DNA from: Annona cherimola
Lineage: Eukaryota > Streptophyta > Magnoliopsida > Magnoliales > Annonaceae
Length of the DNA stretch: 64,000 nucleotides
NCBI GenBank assembly: GCA_030490835.1
Contig: CM059975.1
Span: forward strand, 30,846,133 to 30,910,132
Direction: 5' to 3'
Made by a program: the position numbers and the translations under genes. The notes under the pieces were generated by a model, which did no database searches, was not told where the DNA came from, and was given only the letters and a program-made list of their open reading frames with translations. Shown here piece by piece: positions 32,845 to 43,627 of the stretch (position 1 is its first letter; every line of letters starts with the position of its first letter).

Positions 32845-35469
32845 TAAGTAGTGTTCTGTGATTAAAGATATGTGATTCATGAAGTGGATTCACGTTGGGT
32901 CATCTTGATTGTGCAATATCATGGTGCTTAATCAAGAAGGCACAAGTGGTGGTGATTTCCATCGTGATCAATGTAGCTAATTAGTAGATTTGTTGGTCGT
33001 GAAGATAATTGACAGCAAGTAGATTTGGGCCATGGAGATTGCGAAGTGAGGACAGAGAGTTTCACCAAGCATGGACATTGGCGATGGTGATGGTCATGGT
33101 TGCTAGTTGGGATTGCTGTGTGATGGGCTTTTCAGCTGGCGTCAACACAGTGATGAACTAGAGCGTGCAATCATTTGTTTCATCCCATGATGGAGACACT
33201 AAAATTTAGGTAAAGATCATCAAAAAGCTGTAGGATTCGGCAACATTATGATATTTGGGAAGCGGGGATGTGATCACTAGCAACACTACTTATCTACAAT
33301 GAGAGTAGTAGCAGAAGCGACACTGATGTTGTTAGTCAAGAAAGATGACCTTGAGAAGAAGCTGATGACATGATTTGTTGCTAGCAGTTTGACAAAAGGC
33401 AAATTTAACATGTTCTTTCCAATTCAAAAGAATAAGAAGAGTTGGGCAGTATTGTTTTTGGTATTTTTAATGATATGATGGAGATTTGGTGCGGTGTTAG
33501 TGGGCTCGTTATTAAAAAGCTTCCTCAGTGGTCAGAGTAGATCCTTTGATAGATAGTCTTGGTGGGTAATATAACCATTATTTAAAGACTTGGATTGAAC
33601 AGAGTTGTTGGATCGATCAGACCGTAAACCGATCATGTCACAGTTCACCAACTTTTTTAGTTCAACCCAAGGTTGAATCGAAAAAAACTATGAGTTTTTC
33701 AAAGCGTTAAATATAATGAGATAACAATAGGTACGTGAAAGAAGCATGTGGCTTGGGCAATATTTTTTTTAATATGATCAACATAGTATGTATACTAACA
33801 AACTACTGAATCGGTTAAGCATGCGGCTCACTTTGGATGATCTTAGAGTCAGATTTTGGTACCGCAATTATGGGTTCTTATAGTAGGGTACCACGAACAT
33901 GATAATAGGAGTTAAATTAGGTAGATTTTACTTTGGTAATGTGAATTTGAAGAAGTATACAAATCAACGACCTTATAACAATAAAAGATTATGATACTTA
34001 AATCTAGATGATTTGGGATGTGATTCATGTAGATTGTATAAATTAAGAGGATGCTACATCATTGGACATGATCTGTTAGATCACATAGAGCAAAGTTGAT
34101 CAGTACGTTAGATAGGATAATTAAGGTGGAGCGATAAACTTGACACAACTATGAATATTTTGCATTATTTGGTTATCTATGGTTGTATAAATGTTGAGGA
34201 TGTTAGGAGTGAATATGAAAAAAAAATTGACTTTTTAAGTATGTATTGGGTAACAGCTATGGGTCTTAAGATTATGATGATAGTAAACCGTTGTAAGACC
34301 TTGAAAGTCCTAGAATGTGATGAAATTAGAAAATAAAATGTAGTTCATGGGTTTGGCAACTAATACATGAGAGGTGCATGACAAAGTTTATGGTTGTATA
34401 CATTGAAACGCAAATGGAATAGGTGATTGAGATGTAAGTAATTTTAGTATGCATGTAAAATATAGTGAGTGCAAAAGTAGGTAAAGCTTTTGTGCTCATT
34501 GATTATTTGAGGGAAGGAAGTTATTATATGTACACATTGCAGCAAAATGAAAGCATTTGGACCTAATCAATCCAATATATAGGTGGTGACAACTTGAGTA
34601 ATGTGTAGATGATAAATGATATAAGAGTTGTAACAAAGTTATCTAGAAGCTTTTGGTGAAGAAATAAGGAAGAAAAGAAGATGTGCATCAAGTCATGATT
34701 TTTTGACATCTAGTCATAGCTATTTGATCTCTTCTAGTGCTAATAGATAGAAGAAATGGTATCATGAGATTATCTAGTAGTTAACTATATGGGCATCTTA
34801 AGTGGAGATATAGATTCATGTTAGTTTAGGCATGATAGATTAAGCGATCTCTTAGGTGGAGAGATATAATGTAACATCCAGACCCAAAAAACTTATCCTG
34901 AGCTATTGGGCTTATGGGTTCAATAGTGTGACATTGTTTACTTTGACCCGATAACTCAGTCGCATTGTTTTAAACTGCATTACACTATATTTAAATTGAG
35001 ATCCACTTGTAAACCCTTAAGAATTCTTTTCCCTTTCCGATGTGGGACTTACTTATGGGCTATTATAGGCCCATTAGCTTCCGCTTTGTTTATCCTCAAA
35101 CCATAACTTAGCTTTCCATTTCTACTGAAGGAGATCCACTTATAACGCCTAGACCCAGAAAACTTATCTTGAGCCCATAGGGTTATTAGGCTAATTGTGT
35201 GATATTATTCGCTTTGACCGGTAACTTAGTCGCATAGTTTTAAAACATACTGCATCATATTTAAACTGAGACATACTTATAAACCTTAGAAACTGTCTCT
35301 CCTGTTCGATGTAGGATTCAATTCTAAGCTGCTACATAAAGAATCATGCTAAGCTGAAGTAGGAGGATTGATGAGTTAAATAATTAGTGATTGATCTACG
35401 AAATTGTTGAAGCCACAATTCCCATATGAGTTTACTTGATGTCATAGAATCTAAACCAATGTGAAAATT
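32845..35469. other. Non-coding internal region of the old LTR element
   Basis: No gag or pol motif is visible, only short frames. The left part is G-rich on the plus strand (GTGGTGGTGATTTCC, CATGGACATTGGCGATGG). It may be a non-autonomous (LARD-like) interior or too decayed to read. It contains the direct duplication at 34871-35345. Confidence 0.4.
34871..35345 (+). repeat. Direct duplication, TRIM-LTR-like unit
   Basis: Copy 1 starts TAACATCCAGACCCA (34872). Copy 2 starts TAACGCCTAGACCCA (35153). Shared blocks include AAAACTTATC, GACCCGATAACTCAGTCGCA / GACCGGTAACTTAGTCGCA, ATATTTAAA and TCCGATGTGGGA / TTCGATGTAGGA. Copy 1 has about 90 extra bases at its end. The TGTAACA-like start recalls small LTR (TRIM) repeats. 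That class is inference. Confidence 0.55.
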
Positions 35470-35704
35470 TGTTAGGATTTTAGTGTCTTATATTTTATGT
35501 ATGAGTTTTAGAGTTTATTTGTGAAAGTACATGTCGAATATATAAAGAGAGATAAAGGAGTCATCATATAGTCCTTTGAATATCCTAATGGGGTGTGGGA
35601 GAGGGCTATGTATGAGAAATTTAGAGATAAGTGTGAATCATTTTATTTATATTTCTATGCATCTAAAACAAGTGTTATAAGATTAAAAAAAACCATGTTT
35701 CCTA
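35470..35704. mobile_element. Right LTR of the old LTR element
   Basis: Partner of 28761-32844, shortened by internal deletions to about 235 bases. A family A foldback begins immediately after it. No clear target duplication or polypurine tract remains. Confidence 0.55.
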
Positions 35705-35705
35705 T

Positions 35706-36055
35706 TGAAGTGCCCATGCATCTAGCTCAAAAACAAATTTTTAAAATTGTTTTTATGAATAGTTCATAAAAATGTTATTCTACATATATTTAATCTATAC
35801 ACTAAGTTTTACAATTTTTAAAACTATATATATTTTGAATTTCAAACTATGGGTATTTTCATAATTTTAAATGACTAAAATACTTTTATATTTAAAATTT
35901 AAAAAATATATATAAATCTTCAAAAATGCTAAAACTTGATATGAGTATTAAATAGACCTAAAATAATAGTTTTAGAAGAAAAATGATAACAAATCTTTAA
36001 ACAATATATTTTGGAGTCGGATGTATAGTTTCTTCTATGCATCTTATGTATAGAA
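35706..36055. mobile_element. Foldback MITE, family A (CCATGCATCTAGCTC tip)
   Basis: The left arm GCCCATGCATCTAGCTC and right arm ATGTATAG...CTATGCATC flank the usual stem (TTTAATCTATACACTAAGTT and GCTAAAACTTGATATG). No ORF. Confidence 0.6.
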
Positions 36056-36192
36056 TCATTCTTAAAAAATATGTTAGCAGGCAAAGTCTAAATTCGAAAA
36101 TTTATGATGTGGGGATTTCAAATGCAAACATATCAAACTTAAACAATTTACTTCATAGATTTTTTTTCACTAGAGAGTCAATTTTCAATTAA

Positions 36193-36465
36193 GGTTGTGT
36201 TTGTTTAACCATAAAATTTTTAAGATTAAAACTTTTCAATCTAAAACTTTTAACGTTTCACAATTATCTTATTTTTAATTTATATTTTTCATTTTGTTAT
36301 ACCACTATTGTATTTTTAGTTATTTCTACCAAACTACTCATACAACTAACATATCTAACTTTATTCCTCATCATTGCTCATATTATATCATTTTTTCTCT
36401 TATTTCAAAATTTTTTTTGCACAAAAAATATCATTCAAAAGTTTTATCACTTTTTAAACACACCC
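36193..36465. mobile_element. Tourist-like MITE, family C, 273 bp
   Basis: Ends GGTTGTGTTTG and AAACACACCC. TAA flanks both sides (36190-36192 and 36466-36468), the canonical TWA duplication of PIF/Harbinger MITEs. Confidence 0.85.
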
Positions 36466-36968
36466 TAAATAAAAATATTTCTTTGACATCCAAAATTTTG
36501 TTACAAAATTAAAAATTGGTTGTGTACGCCATCATGCCATTTAGTAGACATCTAAGAAATATTTTGATTAGCTAAAATTCATGTTTAATTACGGGTGCAC
36601 TAGAATCATATTCAATAGTTTGGAGCTTAACCATAACGCTAACCCATATATAAAATTCCAACTCTTACGTTTACTAACCTATTTACAAAACTTCAACCTT
36701 AATCTATTTATCAAGTTAGTGGGTTGGTCTATATGAGTTAGTTGTAAACAAGTTGAAAGCTAATTTATCTACCAATTATATAAAATAAAATAAATAATAT
36801 ACCTAAATAGAAAAAATTCTCAACAACTTGGATAAATCTAATAAGCACAACAAGCAACATATAGTTTGTTCAAAATCTCAATATTAAATAATGGACATTG
36901 ATAATTCTAAAATTGGTTCAGGGTTAGGTTAAACCAATTTAGGACCAAATCATCAAAAGGGTAAAAAG

Positions 36969-38291
36969 TGTTGGCCTCGAGTTTATGGCAAAACCTAGGA
37001 GGGGAGGGCTGAATTGGGTTCTTGAAAAATTCTTTGGTAAATTAAAACTTAACCCCTTATAATTTCAATCCCCTTGATGAAATGTGATATGAGATAGAAT
37101 GAGTGGGTGCAAATGGAATATAAAATGCAAGCAATCAAACCAAACAAGAGACAACAATATATAGTGGTTCGAGCAACCTTCCCTACTCCACTCTTCCAAG
37201 CACACACCCGTTGTGTCTTGGGTTCCACTATTGTATTTTTAATACAATCTAGAGCACCCGCTCTCTTCTAGATTCTAGCTCTAGGGGGCATATACAATAA
37301 TCGCTTGTTGGTGAGACCAACTCCAACCAACCAAGTCCAATCTATTGGTGAGACAAACTCCAACCAATCAAGCAAAACCCGTTAGTAAGACAAACTCAAA
37401 CCAACCCCCTGTTTTGCTTCTTCTTGAATTCGATCTCCAACACCGATCCAAGGAAACAACATAAAACAAATAAATAAAAGAGAGATTACACTTTACAACG
37501 TGTATTCGATAAGCACCGGAAGCTCCTTGTCATTTGGAGATGATAATCTTGAAAGAACACTTGGAAGTTGTAGCACTTGAAGCTTCAATAGTTGTTCAAA
37601 TAACTTCAACACACTTGAATATTAGAAGATGAAAGCCCAACTTGTGTTTTTCTCTTTCTTTCCTCCTTCTCTCTTCTCTCCACGTTCATTCTTCAATGGT
37701 ATATATAGAGGAAAAAAGGTTCTAGACGTTGGAGTGGAGGTTCACGCGCATCTAGAGCTCCAACGTTCGGATTTTCGACCGTTACGAGTTGAAGTCGCAA
37801 GTGGAGTTGACTTCGGATGAGTGGAGTCGACTTCGGATGGGTGAAGTCGACTTGGGATGCGACTTCGTCTTGTTAAAACTCGCTGTCAACTCTCTGTCCA
37901 AAATTCTATCTTTGAAGTCGCAGGTGAAGTCGACTTGGGATGAGTGAAGTCGACTTCGGTTTGTTGAAGTCGACTTGGGATGAGACTTCACTTTGCTGTC
38001 TGTCCGAAGTCGCAGGTGAAGTCGACTTGGGTTTGGGACTTCACCCAAGTCGCAAGTGGAGTCGACTTGGCTGTGGGACTTCACTTTGCTGAACTTGCAA
38101 TTCATGAACTTGAACTCTTCAAACTTAAATTATTTCACATTTTCATTTTCATACACATAATTAGAGATAAAATATCTGAGAACACTTAGACAAATGTATT
38201 AGATCCTTTTTAATGATATTTCAATTATTTGTTAATCATCAAAATCAAATTAATCATTCTTAAAGCAAGCATATGATCAACAATCTCAACA
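36969..38291 (-). mobile_element. 3' LTR of the TR-GAG element, 1323 bp
   Basis: Plus-strand edges TGTTGGCCTCGAG and TCTCAACA. It holds seven GTCGAC sites at about 37820-38070. It is 93 bases longer than the 5' LTR: 92 bases are an extra repeat interval at about 37914-38005 bounded by 26-base direct repeats, and 1 base is a T in a short run. Confidence 0.92.
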
Positions 38292-38305
38292 ATCTCCCCC
38301 TTTTT
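38292..38305 (-). promoter_or_regulatory. Polypurine tract of the TR-GAG element
   Basis: The plus strand reads ATCTCCCCCTTTTT, the complement of AAAAAGGGGGAGAT, directly at the LTR edge. A second copy (CTCCCCCTTTTTGTC) is at about 38482-38496, as in the Sirevirus at 2262. Confidence 0.9.
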
Positions 38306-38910
38306 GATGATTGACAAAACTTAATTGAATTATCTTCCTTTCTCAAATGAATCACAGATATGTCTATATGAAGATCATGATTTTCATCAATAAGCGTAAT
38401 AATATATATTCTTTTCATATACTTCTCCCCCTAAGTTATATGCAAATTGTTCTCTTTTCTTAAGATATTTTCATACTACACTCTCTCCCCCTTTTTGTCA
38501 ATCAACCCAAAAAGATAGCACAAATGGGGCACAATTGGGCATATAAAATAGGTAGTACAAATGAAGCATATAAAATAGGTTCATACTACACTCTCTCTTC
38601 CTTTTTTTTCATACAAATCATTCATTTTAAGTCAAGCATATGATCTATAATATATGACTATGGTACTACTTGTTTATTAATTTCTTTAGGAGAGCAACAT
38701 ACCTTCACTTACCTTTGATTAAAGTTATCATTACTATTTTGCTTAACTCTCCCTTTCTTTTGAAATTCATGCTCATTCATTCTCTAGATGACTTTGAAAT
38801 AAAAACCTGCATCACAAATATGATATCTTCTTTTCTTTTGGTACCCGTGTTATGGGTCCATGAGCGTTAGTACCATAATGCATAGGAACTCAAGGAGACT
38901 TGGTTCCACC

Positions 38911-40630
38911 TTAGATATGTCTCTTTGGCATCCAAACTAATTTGACTCCATTGTAAACCATTTTTCTTGCCTTGCATTGATATATTTTGTGTCCAAACTT
39001 ATTACAATAATGACAAGTGATTCTAGCATAGGTTGGAGTACCATGATAACTCTTTGGTTGCCAAGTAGGTATATTTGTCCATGATTTATCAACAAGTTTC
39101 TTAAAATGTCCCCTCACATTTGATGTACTAGAATCCTTAATCCAAATAGGAGAGTTTGTTTTATTTAGTTTGACATTAATGTGCTTTACAAATCCAAGAC
39201 CTCTCTTATTAACTTGAGTGGTCATTCTCAAAAATTTCTGCGCATTTTCTCCCATGTTGGAGAACTTAGCCAATGAATCCTTCAAATTTTGGTTCTCCTT
39301 TCTCAATGTCTCTGTTTCATTTTTCAAGGCATTTATATCATTTTGCAAAGATGCATTCTCCTCCGCTAATTTTCCATTTGCAATGGAAGTTGTATTGAAT
39401 TGCCTCTTCTTTTGGACATATTTGGTACCAAGGCTTTTGAATTCATCAAATAATGAGTCATAAGTTTATTGTAAATCATTCAACTCATTACATTTAGAAC
39501 AAACATTAGAAGATGAATAAGAATCAGATGAGCTTACCTCGATATCCATAGATGCATTCAATGTTGACAGTTTCAATTTTCTTGCACTATCACTTTTCTC
39601 TTTAGATTTTTGGCAAGTTTTCTTTTCATCTTCTTTGATGGCCACGCAACAAACTCTTGCCCAATTTGCTGCATCTTCTCCTTCACTTGATGAGGTGCTA
39701 GAGCTTGTGGTAGTATATTCCTTTGTAAGCATTCTTCTAGCCTTTCTCTTTGAAAAAATTCTCTTATTTTGAATTTTCAATTTATCCGGTGTGGTGCATT
39801 CGATTTGTATATGTCCAACACCACCACATTTATAACATTTTGGAAATTCCTTTCTTCTATCCTTCATTTTCTTGTGTGAGCTGAAATATTTGTTTCTCTT
39901 CATGTTGGAGTATGAGCTTGATGTAGATTCACTTGAGCTCTCTATCATACTTTTGAGCGCAATAGACTTCTTACTTCTTTGAGTTTCTTCTTTCTTGTTT
40001 TTGATGAGATCATGAGACATGAGTGAGCTAACCAAGTCATCTACTTTGAACTTGTTTAAGTCTTTTGCCTACTCAATAGCTGTAATCTTTTCATTCCATG
40101 AGTTTGGCAATGCTCTAAGTATCTTCATAAGCTGCTCACTTTTAGAAATTAGCTTTTCTAGGCCTTTAAGAGCGTTAGTGATTTTAGAAAATCTAGCATA
40201 CATTTCTGAAATTGATTCACCATCTAACATTTGAAATCTTTCAAAATCACCAACAAGGATATTCCTTTTAGTTCCCTTTACTTGGGAGGAACCCTCATAA
40301 ATAGATACCAATTTATCCCATCTCTTTAGCCGTTGTGCATGAAGAAACTCTATCAAATTCTGTTGCGGTCAATGCACAAAATAAGAAATTCATAGCTTTG
40401 GCATTACTTTGGACGGACATAGTTTCTTCTTTTGTCCAAGTGGATGCCTTGTCCCCCTTTGGTAATGTAATGCCATCTTGTATGGCTATCCAAGAATTCA
40501 TATTAGTTGCCATAATGAGTTGTTTCATCCTTAACTTCCAATAACTAAAATTATTGCCATCAAATAGAGGTGGCCTTAAAAATGATTGGCCCTCGGCAAA
40601 TGCAGGTACAGAAGTTAAGTAGGTTGTCAT
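38911..40630 (-). pseudogene. gag of the TR-GAG element, frame-broken
   Basis: The minus-strand frame starts at 40630 (MTTYLTSVPAFAEGQSF) with a capsid N-terminal motif typical of Copia gag (PPLFDGNNFSYWKLRMKQ). A small deletion near 40313-40356 shifts the frame. The capsid continues (WDKLVSIYEG, ALPNSW), followed by an in-frame stop at about 40069-40071. Next is a nucleocapsid with zinc knuckle CYKCGGVGHIQIEC. A second in-frame stop lies at 39466-39468. A coiled-coil stretch (ALKNETETLRKENQNLKDSL) and a second zinc knuckle CHYCNKFGHKIYQC follow, ending at 38911. Gag normally forms the virus-like particle and packages RNA. With one frameshift and two stops this copy cannot make full-length Gag. 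Confidence 0.9.
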
Positions 40631-40670
40631 AGAAATATAGAAGAGATCACCTCAAATAAGATAGAGGCCT

Positions 40671-40682
40671 GCTTTGATACCA
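40671..40682 (-). promoter_or_regulatory. Primer binding site for initiator Met tRNA
   Basis: The complement reads TGGTATCAAAGC, matching the 3' end of plant initiator tRNA-Met, two bases from the 5' LTR. It primes minus-strand synthesis. Confidence 0.9.
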
Positions 40683-40684
40683 CT

Positions 40685-41914
40685 TGTTGGCCTCGAGTTT
40701 ATGGCAAAACCCAAGAGGGGAGGGGTGAATTGGGTTCTTGAAAAATTCTTTGGTAAATTAAAACTTAACCCCTTATAATTTCAATCCCCTTGATGAAACG
40801 TGATATGAGATAGAATGAGTGGGTGCAAATGGAATATAAAATGCAAGCAATCAAACCAAACAAGAGACAACAATATATAGTGGTTCGAGCAACCTTCCCT
40901 ACTCCACTCTTCCAAGCACACACCCGTTGTGTCTTGGGTTCCACTATTGTATTTTTAATACAATCTAGAGCACCCGCTCTCTTCTAGATTCTAGCTCTAG
41001 GGGGCATATACAATAATCGCTTGTTGGTGAGACCAACTCCAACCAACCAAGTCCAATCTATTGGCGAGACAAACTCCAACCAATCAAGCAAAACCCGTTA
41101 GTAAGACAAACTCAAACCAACCCCCTGTTTTGCTTCTTCTTGAATTCGGTCTCCAACACCGATCCAAGGAAACAACATAAAACAAATAAATAAAAGAGAG
41201 ATTACACTTTACAACGTGTATTCGATAAGCACCGGAAGCTCCTTGTCATTTGGAGATGATAATCTTGAAAGCACACTTGGAAGTTGTAGCACTTGAAGCT
41301 TCAATAGTTGTTCAAATAACTTCAACACACTCGAATATTAGAAGATGAAAGCCCAACTTGTGTTTTTCTCTTTCTTTCCTCCTTCTCTCTTCTCTCAACG
41401 TTCATTCTTCAATGGTATATATAGAGGAAAAAAGGTTCTAGACGTTGGAGTGGAGGTTCACGCGCATCTAGAGCTCCAACGTTCGGATTTTCGACCGTTA
41501 CGAGTTGAAGTCGCAAGTAGAGTCGACTTCGAATGAGTGGAGTCGACTTCGGATGGGTGAAGTCGACTTGAGATGTGACTTCGTCTTGTTAAAACTCGCT
41601 GTCAACTCTCTGTCCAAAATTCTATCTTTGAAGTCGCAGGTGAAGTCGACTTGGGTTTGGGACTTCACCCAAGTCGCAAGTGGAGTCGACTTGGCTGTGG
41701 GACTTCACTTTGCTGAACTTGCAATTTATGAACTTGAACTCTTGAAACTTAAATTATTTCACATTTTCATTTTCATACACATAATTAGAGATAAAATATC
41801 TGAGAACACTTAGACAAATGTATTAGATCCTTTTTAATGATATTTCAATTATTTGTAATCATCAAAATCAAATTAATCATTCTTAAAGCAAGCATATGAT
41901 CAACAATCTCAACA
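40685..41914 (-). mobile_element. 5' LTR of the TR-GAG element, 1230 bp
   Basis: Same ends as the 3' LTR. It contains GTCGAC sites at about 41520-41690. A TATATATAG-type TATA element lies at about 41415-41425 on the plus strand (complement CTATATATA) downstream of the module cluster in element orientation. Confidence 0.92.
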
Positions 41915-42745
41915 AAAAGCAGTATGAAGAGCATAGGATTTACGTGAAAAAGGTGATTTGTTAACAAAAGAATACCTAAAAAACCATGATAAGTTCTACT
42001 ATTAAAAATTTTGAATACAGCGGATTAGAGGTTTATGAGGCTTTATGTTTCTCTTGGTGGGGATTAATCCTGTTTTCTGTGATGTCTCATAGTTTTTATA
42101 CATGAGGCTGCAGGAGTGAGTCACATAACTTGTGTCAGGAATAGTTCGTAATTATTCTCCTTGAAATCTTTCGAATGGTGCTATGTCCATTTCTGATTAG
42201 TTGAATACAAAATGAAGTCTGACATGGACAACCTATGATGAATGGGACGACTATGGCCTCTAAAACCATTGGTGTCCTATTTAATGCTTGTGGTTGCCTC
42301 TAAATCGAGGGTGAGCGCATGCCCTTCTTGAGGTGCCTTCCATTAACTGCAAGTGATTTCCCCGTTTTGTGCTATCATCAATGGTTATGTAGGAGGGATG
42401 ATTCTTTACTGTACATGGCTTGTGGGGTTTCTTTTGGCACTAAGGGAACCGTGTAATCTGACGCCACTCTTTTGGGAGGAGTCTGTGTAGCTTTAATCCC
42501 TACCAAACATCTAAAAAAACATTTATATAATTTTCAATAGAATATATATTGAAAGTAAAGTAGATTAAGGGACTAAATGGATCACCATCTGGGTTGACGG
42601 TAATCAGTTTATTTAACTAAATAGGTCAGCAGGTTAATAGGTCGAAACCAATTTGGCTAAACTGTCCAACCATAACCCCTTATGAAATGAGTTAGACGAG
42701 TAGGTCAACAGGTCAATCGGATCCAATTACACTCCTATGTTTGAT

Positions 42746-43085
42746 GGTCTTTGGCAACTAAATAGGAATTTGGTTTCAAGAATGGTTTCTTTCTTTTTCT
42801 CACGTTATTAACACCTTACAATCTAACACTTGGTTGCCTACAGTTAATTACCAACTACGATCACTACATTGCCAACAGTGATGACTACGAAAAGTACTTT
42901 TAGCAACAAAGTGGACGGGAAACGTTGCTGAATCTAATTGATGTATATCAGCTCCAAAGTATCAGTAGTCGGTAATATCAGTTCAATTAGATAAATTTTA
43001 AAGTGGATTACATGCATCCAAAAATCGATTGCGTATATTCAAACTATATTTATGGTGCTAATAATGTTTTTTGTGTTTTCCGAAA
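42746..43085. other. Gene-free stretch
   Basis: Nothing recognised beyond short imperfect repeats. Confidence 0.4.
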
Positions 43086-43371
43086 GATGAATGATCCTTT
43101 TAACCCGAGCTAAATAAATATCTTGCTTAGCCTCACCTTAAAAAACTATTGTTTTTTTCTTCGTACACTTATTTATCTAAAAATACGCCTATTTTAAAAA
43201 TCTCAAAAAATATATTCTTATATCCAAAAATGATAAAACTTGATTTATATTTTAAATACACTTAGATAAATAAGTATATAAAAAAGAAAAAAATATTATA
43301 AATGAATTTTTTAAGGTAAGCTAAGTGAGATATTTACTTGGTCTGGGTTAACAAGAACATTCCTCTTTGCA
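43086..43371. mobile_element. Foldback MITE, family A (GAATGATCC tips)
   Basis: Left GAATGATCC with TTAACCCGAGCTAA, right CTGGGTTAAC with CATTCCTC. Stem with ATCTAAAAATACGCC and TTTAAATACACTTAGAT. It is the closest relative of 4734-5127. Confidence 0.65.
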
Positions 43372-43627
43372 AAAATGAATTCTCAAGTAGTGGAATTTTT
43401 TTGTTACTTTAAATCTCTACCATGGCTTTTTAGTTAAGTTCGTCGTCAAGGCTAAAACTCAGATGCCGGCTCTATTCTGCAATCACCCAAAATACATTCA
43501 TGTTAAATGAAAATTATTTAAATTAAGAGATGCCACTAGGAAATTAAATAAAATTTTAATATGAAAAAATAAATATAAGAAATAATCGATATTAAAAGAA
43601 ATATAAAGGATTAGTATAAGTGATTAT

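Larger units (their letters stand above)
36969..41914 (-). mobile_element. Complete gag-only Sirevirus-type element (TR-GAG), 4946 bp
   Basis: On the minus strand: 5' LTR 40685-41914, tRNA-Met primer site 40671-40682, broken gag 38911-40630, polypurine tracts, 3' LTR 36969-38291. The 5-base target duplication AAAAG is perfect (36964-36968 and 41915-41919). No protease, integrase, reverse transcriptase or env-position ORF is present, so it must rely on enzymes from an autonomous relative. The LTRs differ by about 16 substitutions and two indels, implying recent insertion. Confidence 0.92.
36590..42737. mobile_element. hAT-like non-autonomous element split by a TR-GAG retroelement
   Basis: Left end TACGGGTGCACTAGAATC, right end GATCCAATTACACTCCTA (complement TAGGAGTGTAATTGGATC). 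Flanking 8-mers TGTTTAAT (36582-36589) and TGTTTGAT (42738-42745) match at 7 of 8. Subterminal AACCC/GGGTT motifs resemble the hAT at 11319. Without the nested retroelement it is about 1.2 kb and has no ORF of note. Its right half (41920-42550) is less AT-rich but shows no coding signature. Confidence 0.65.
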
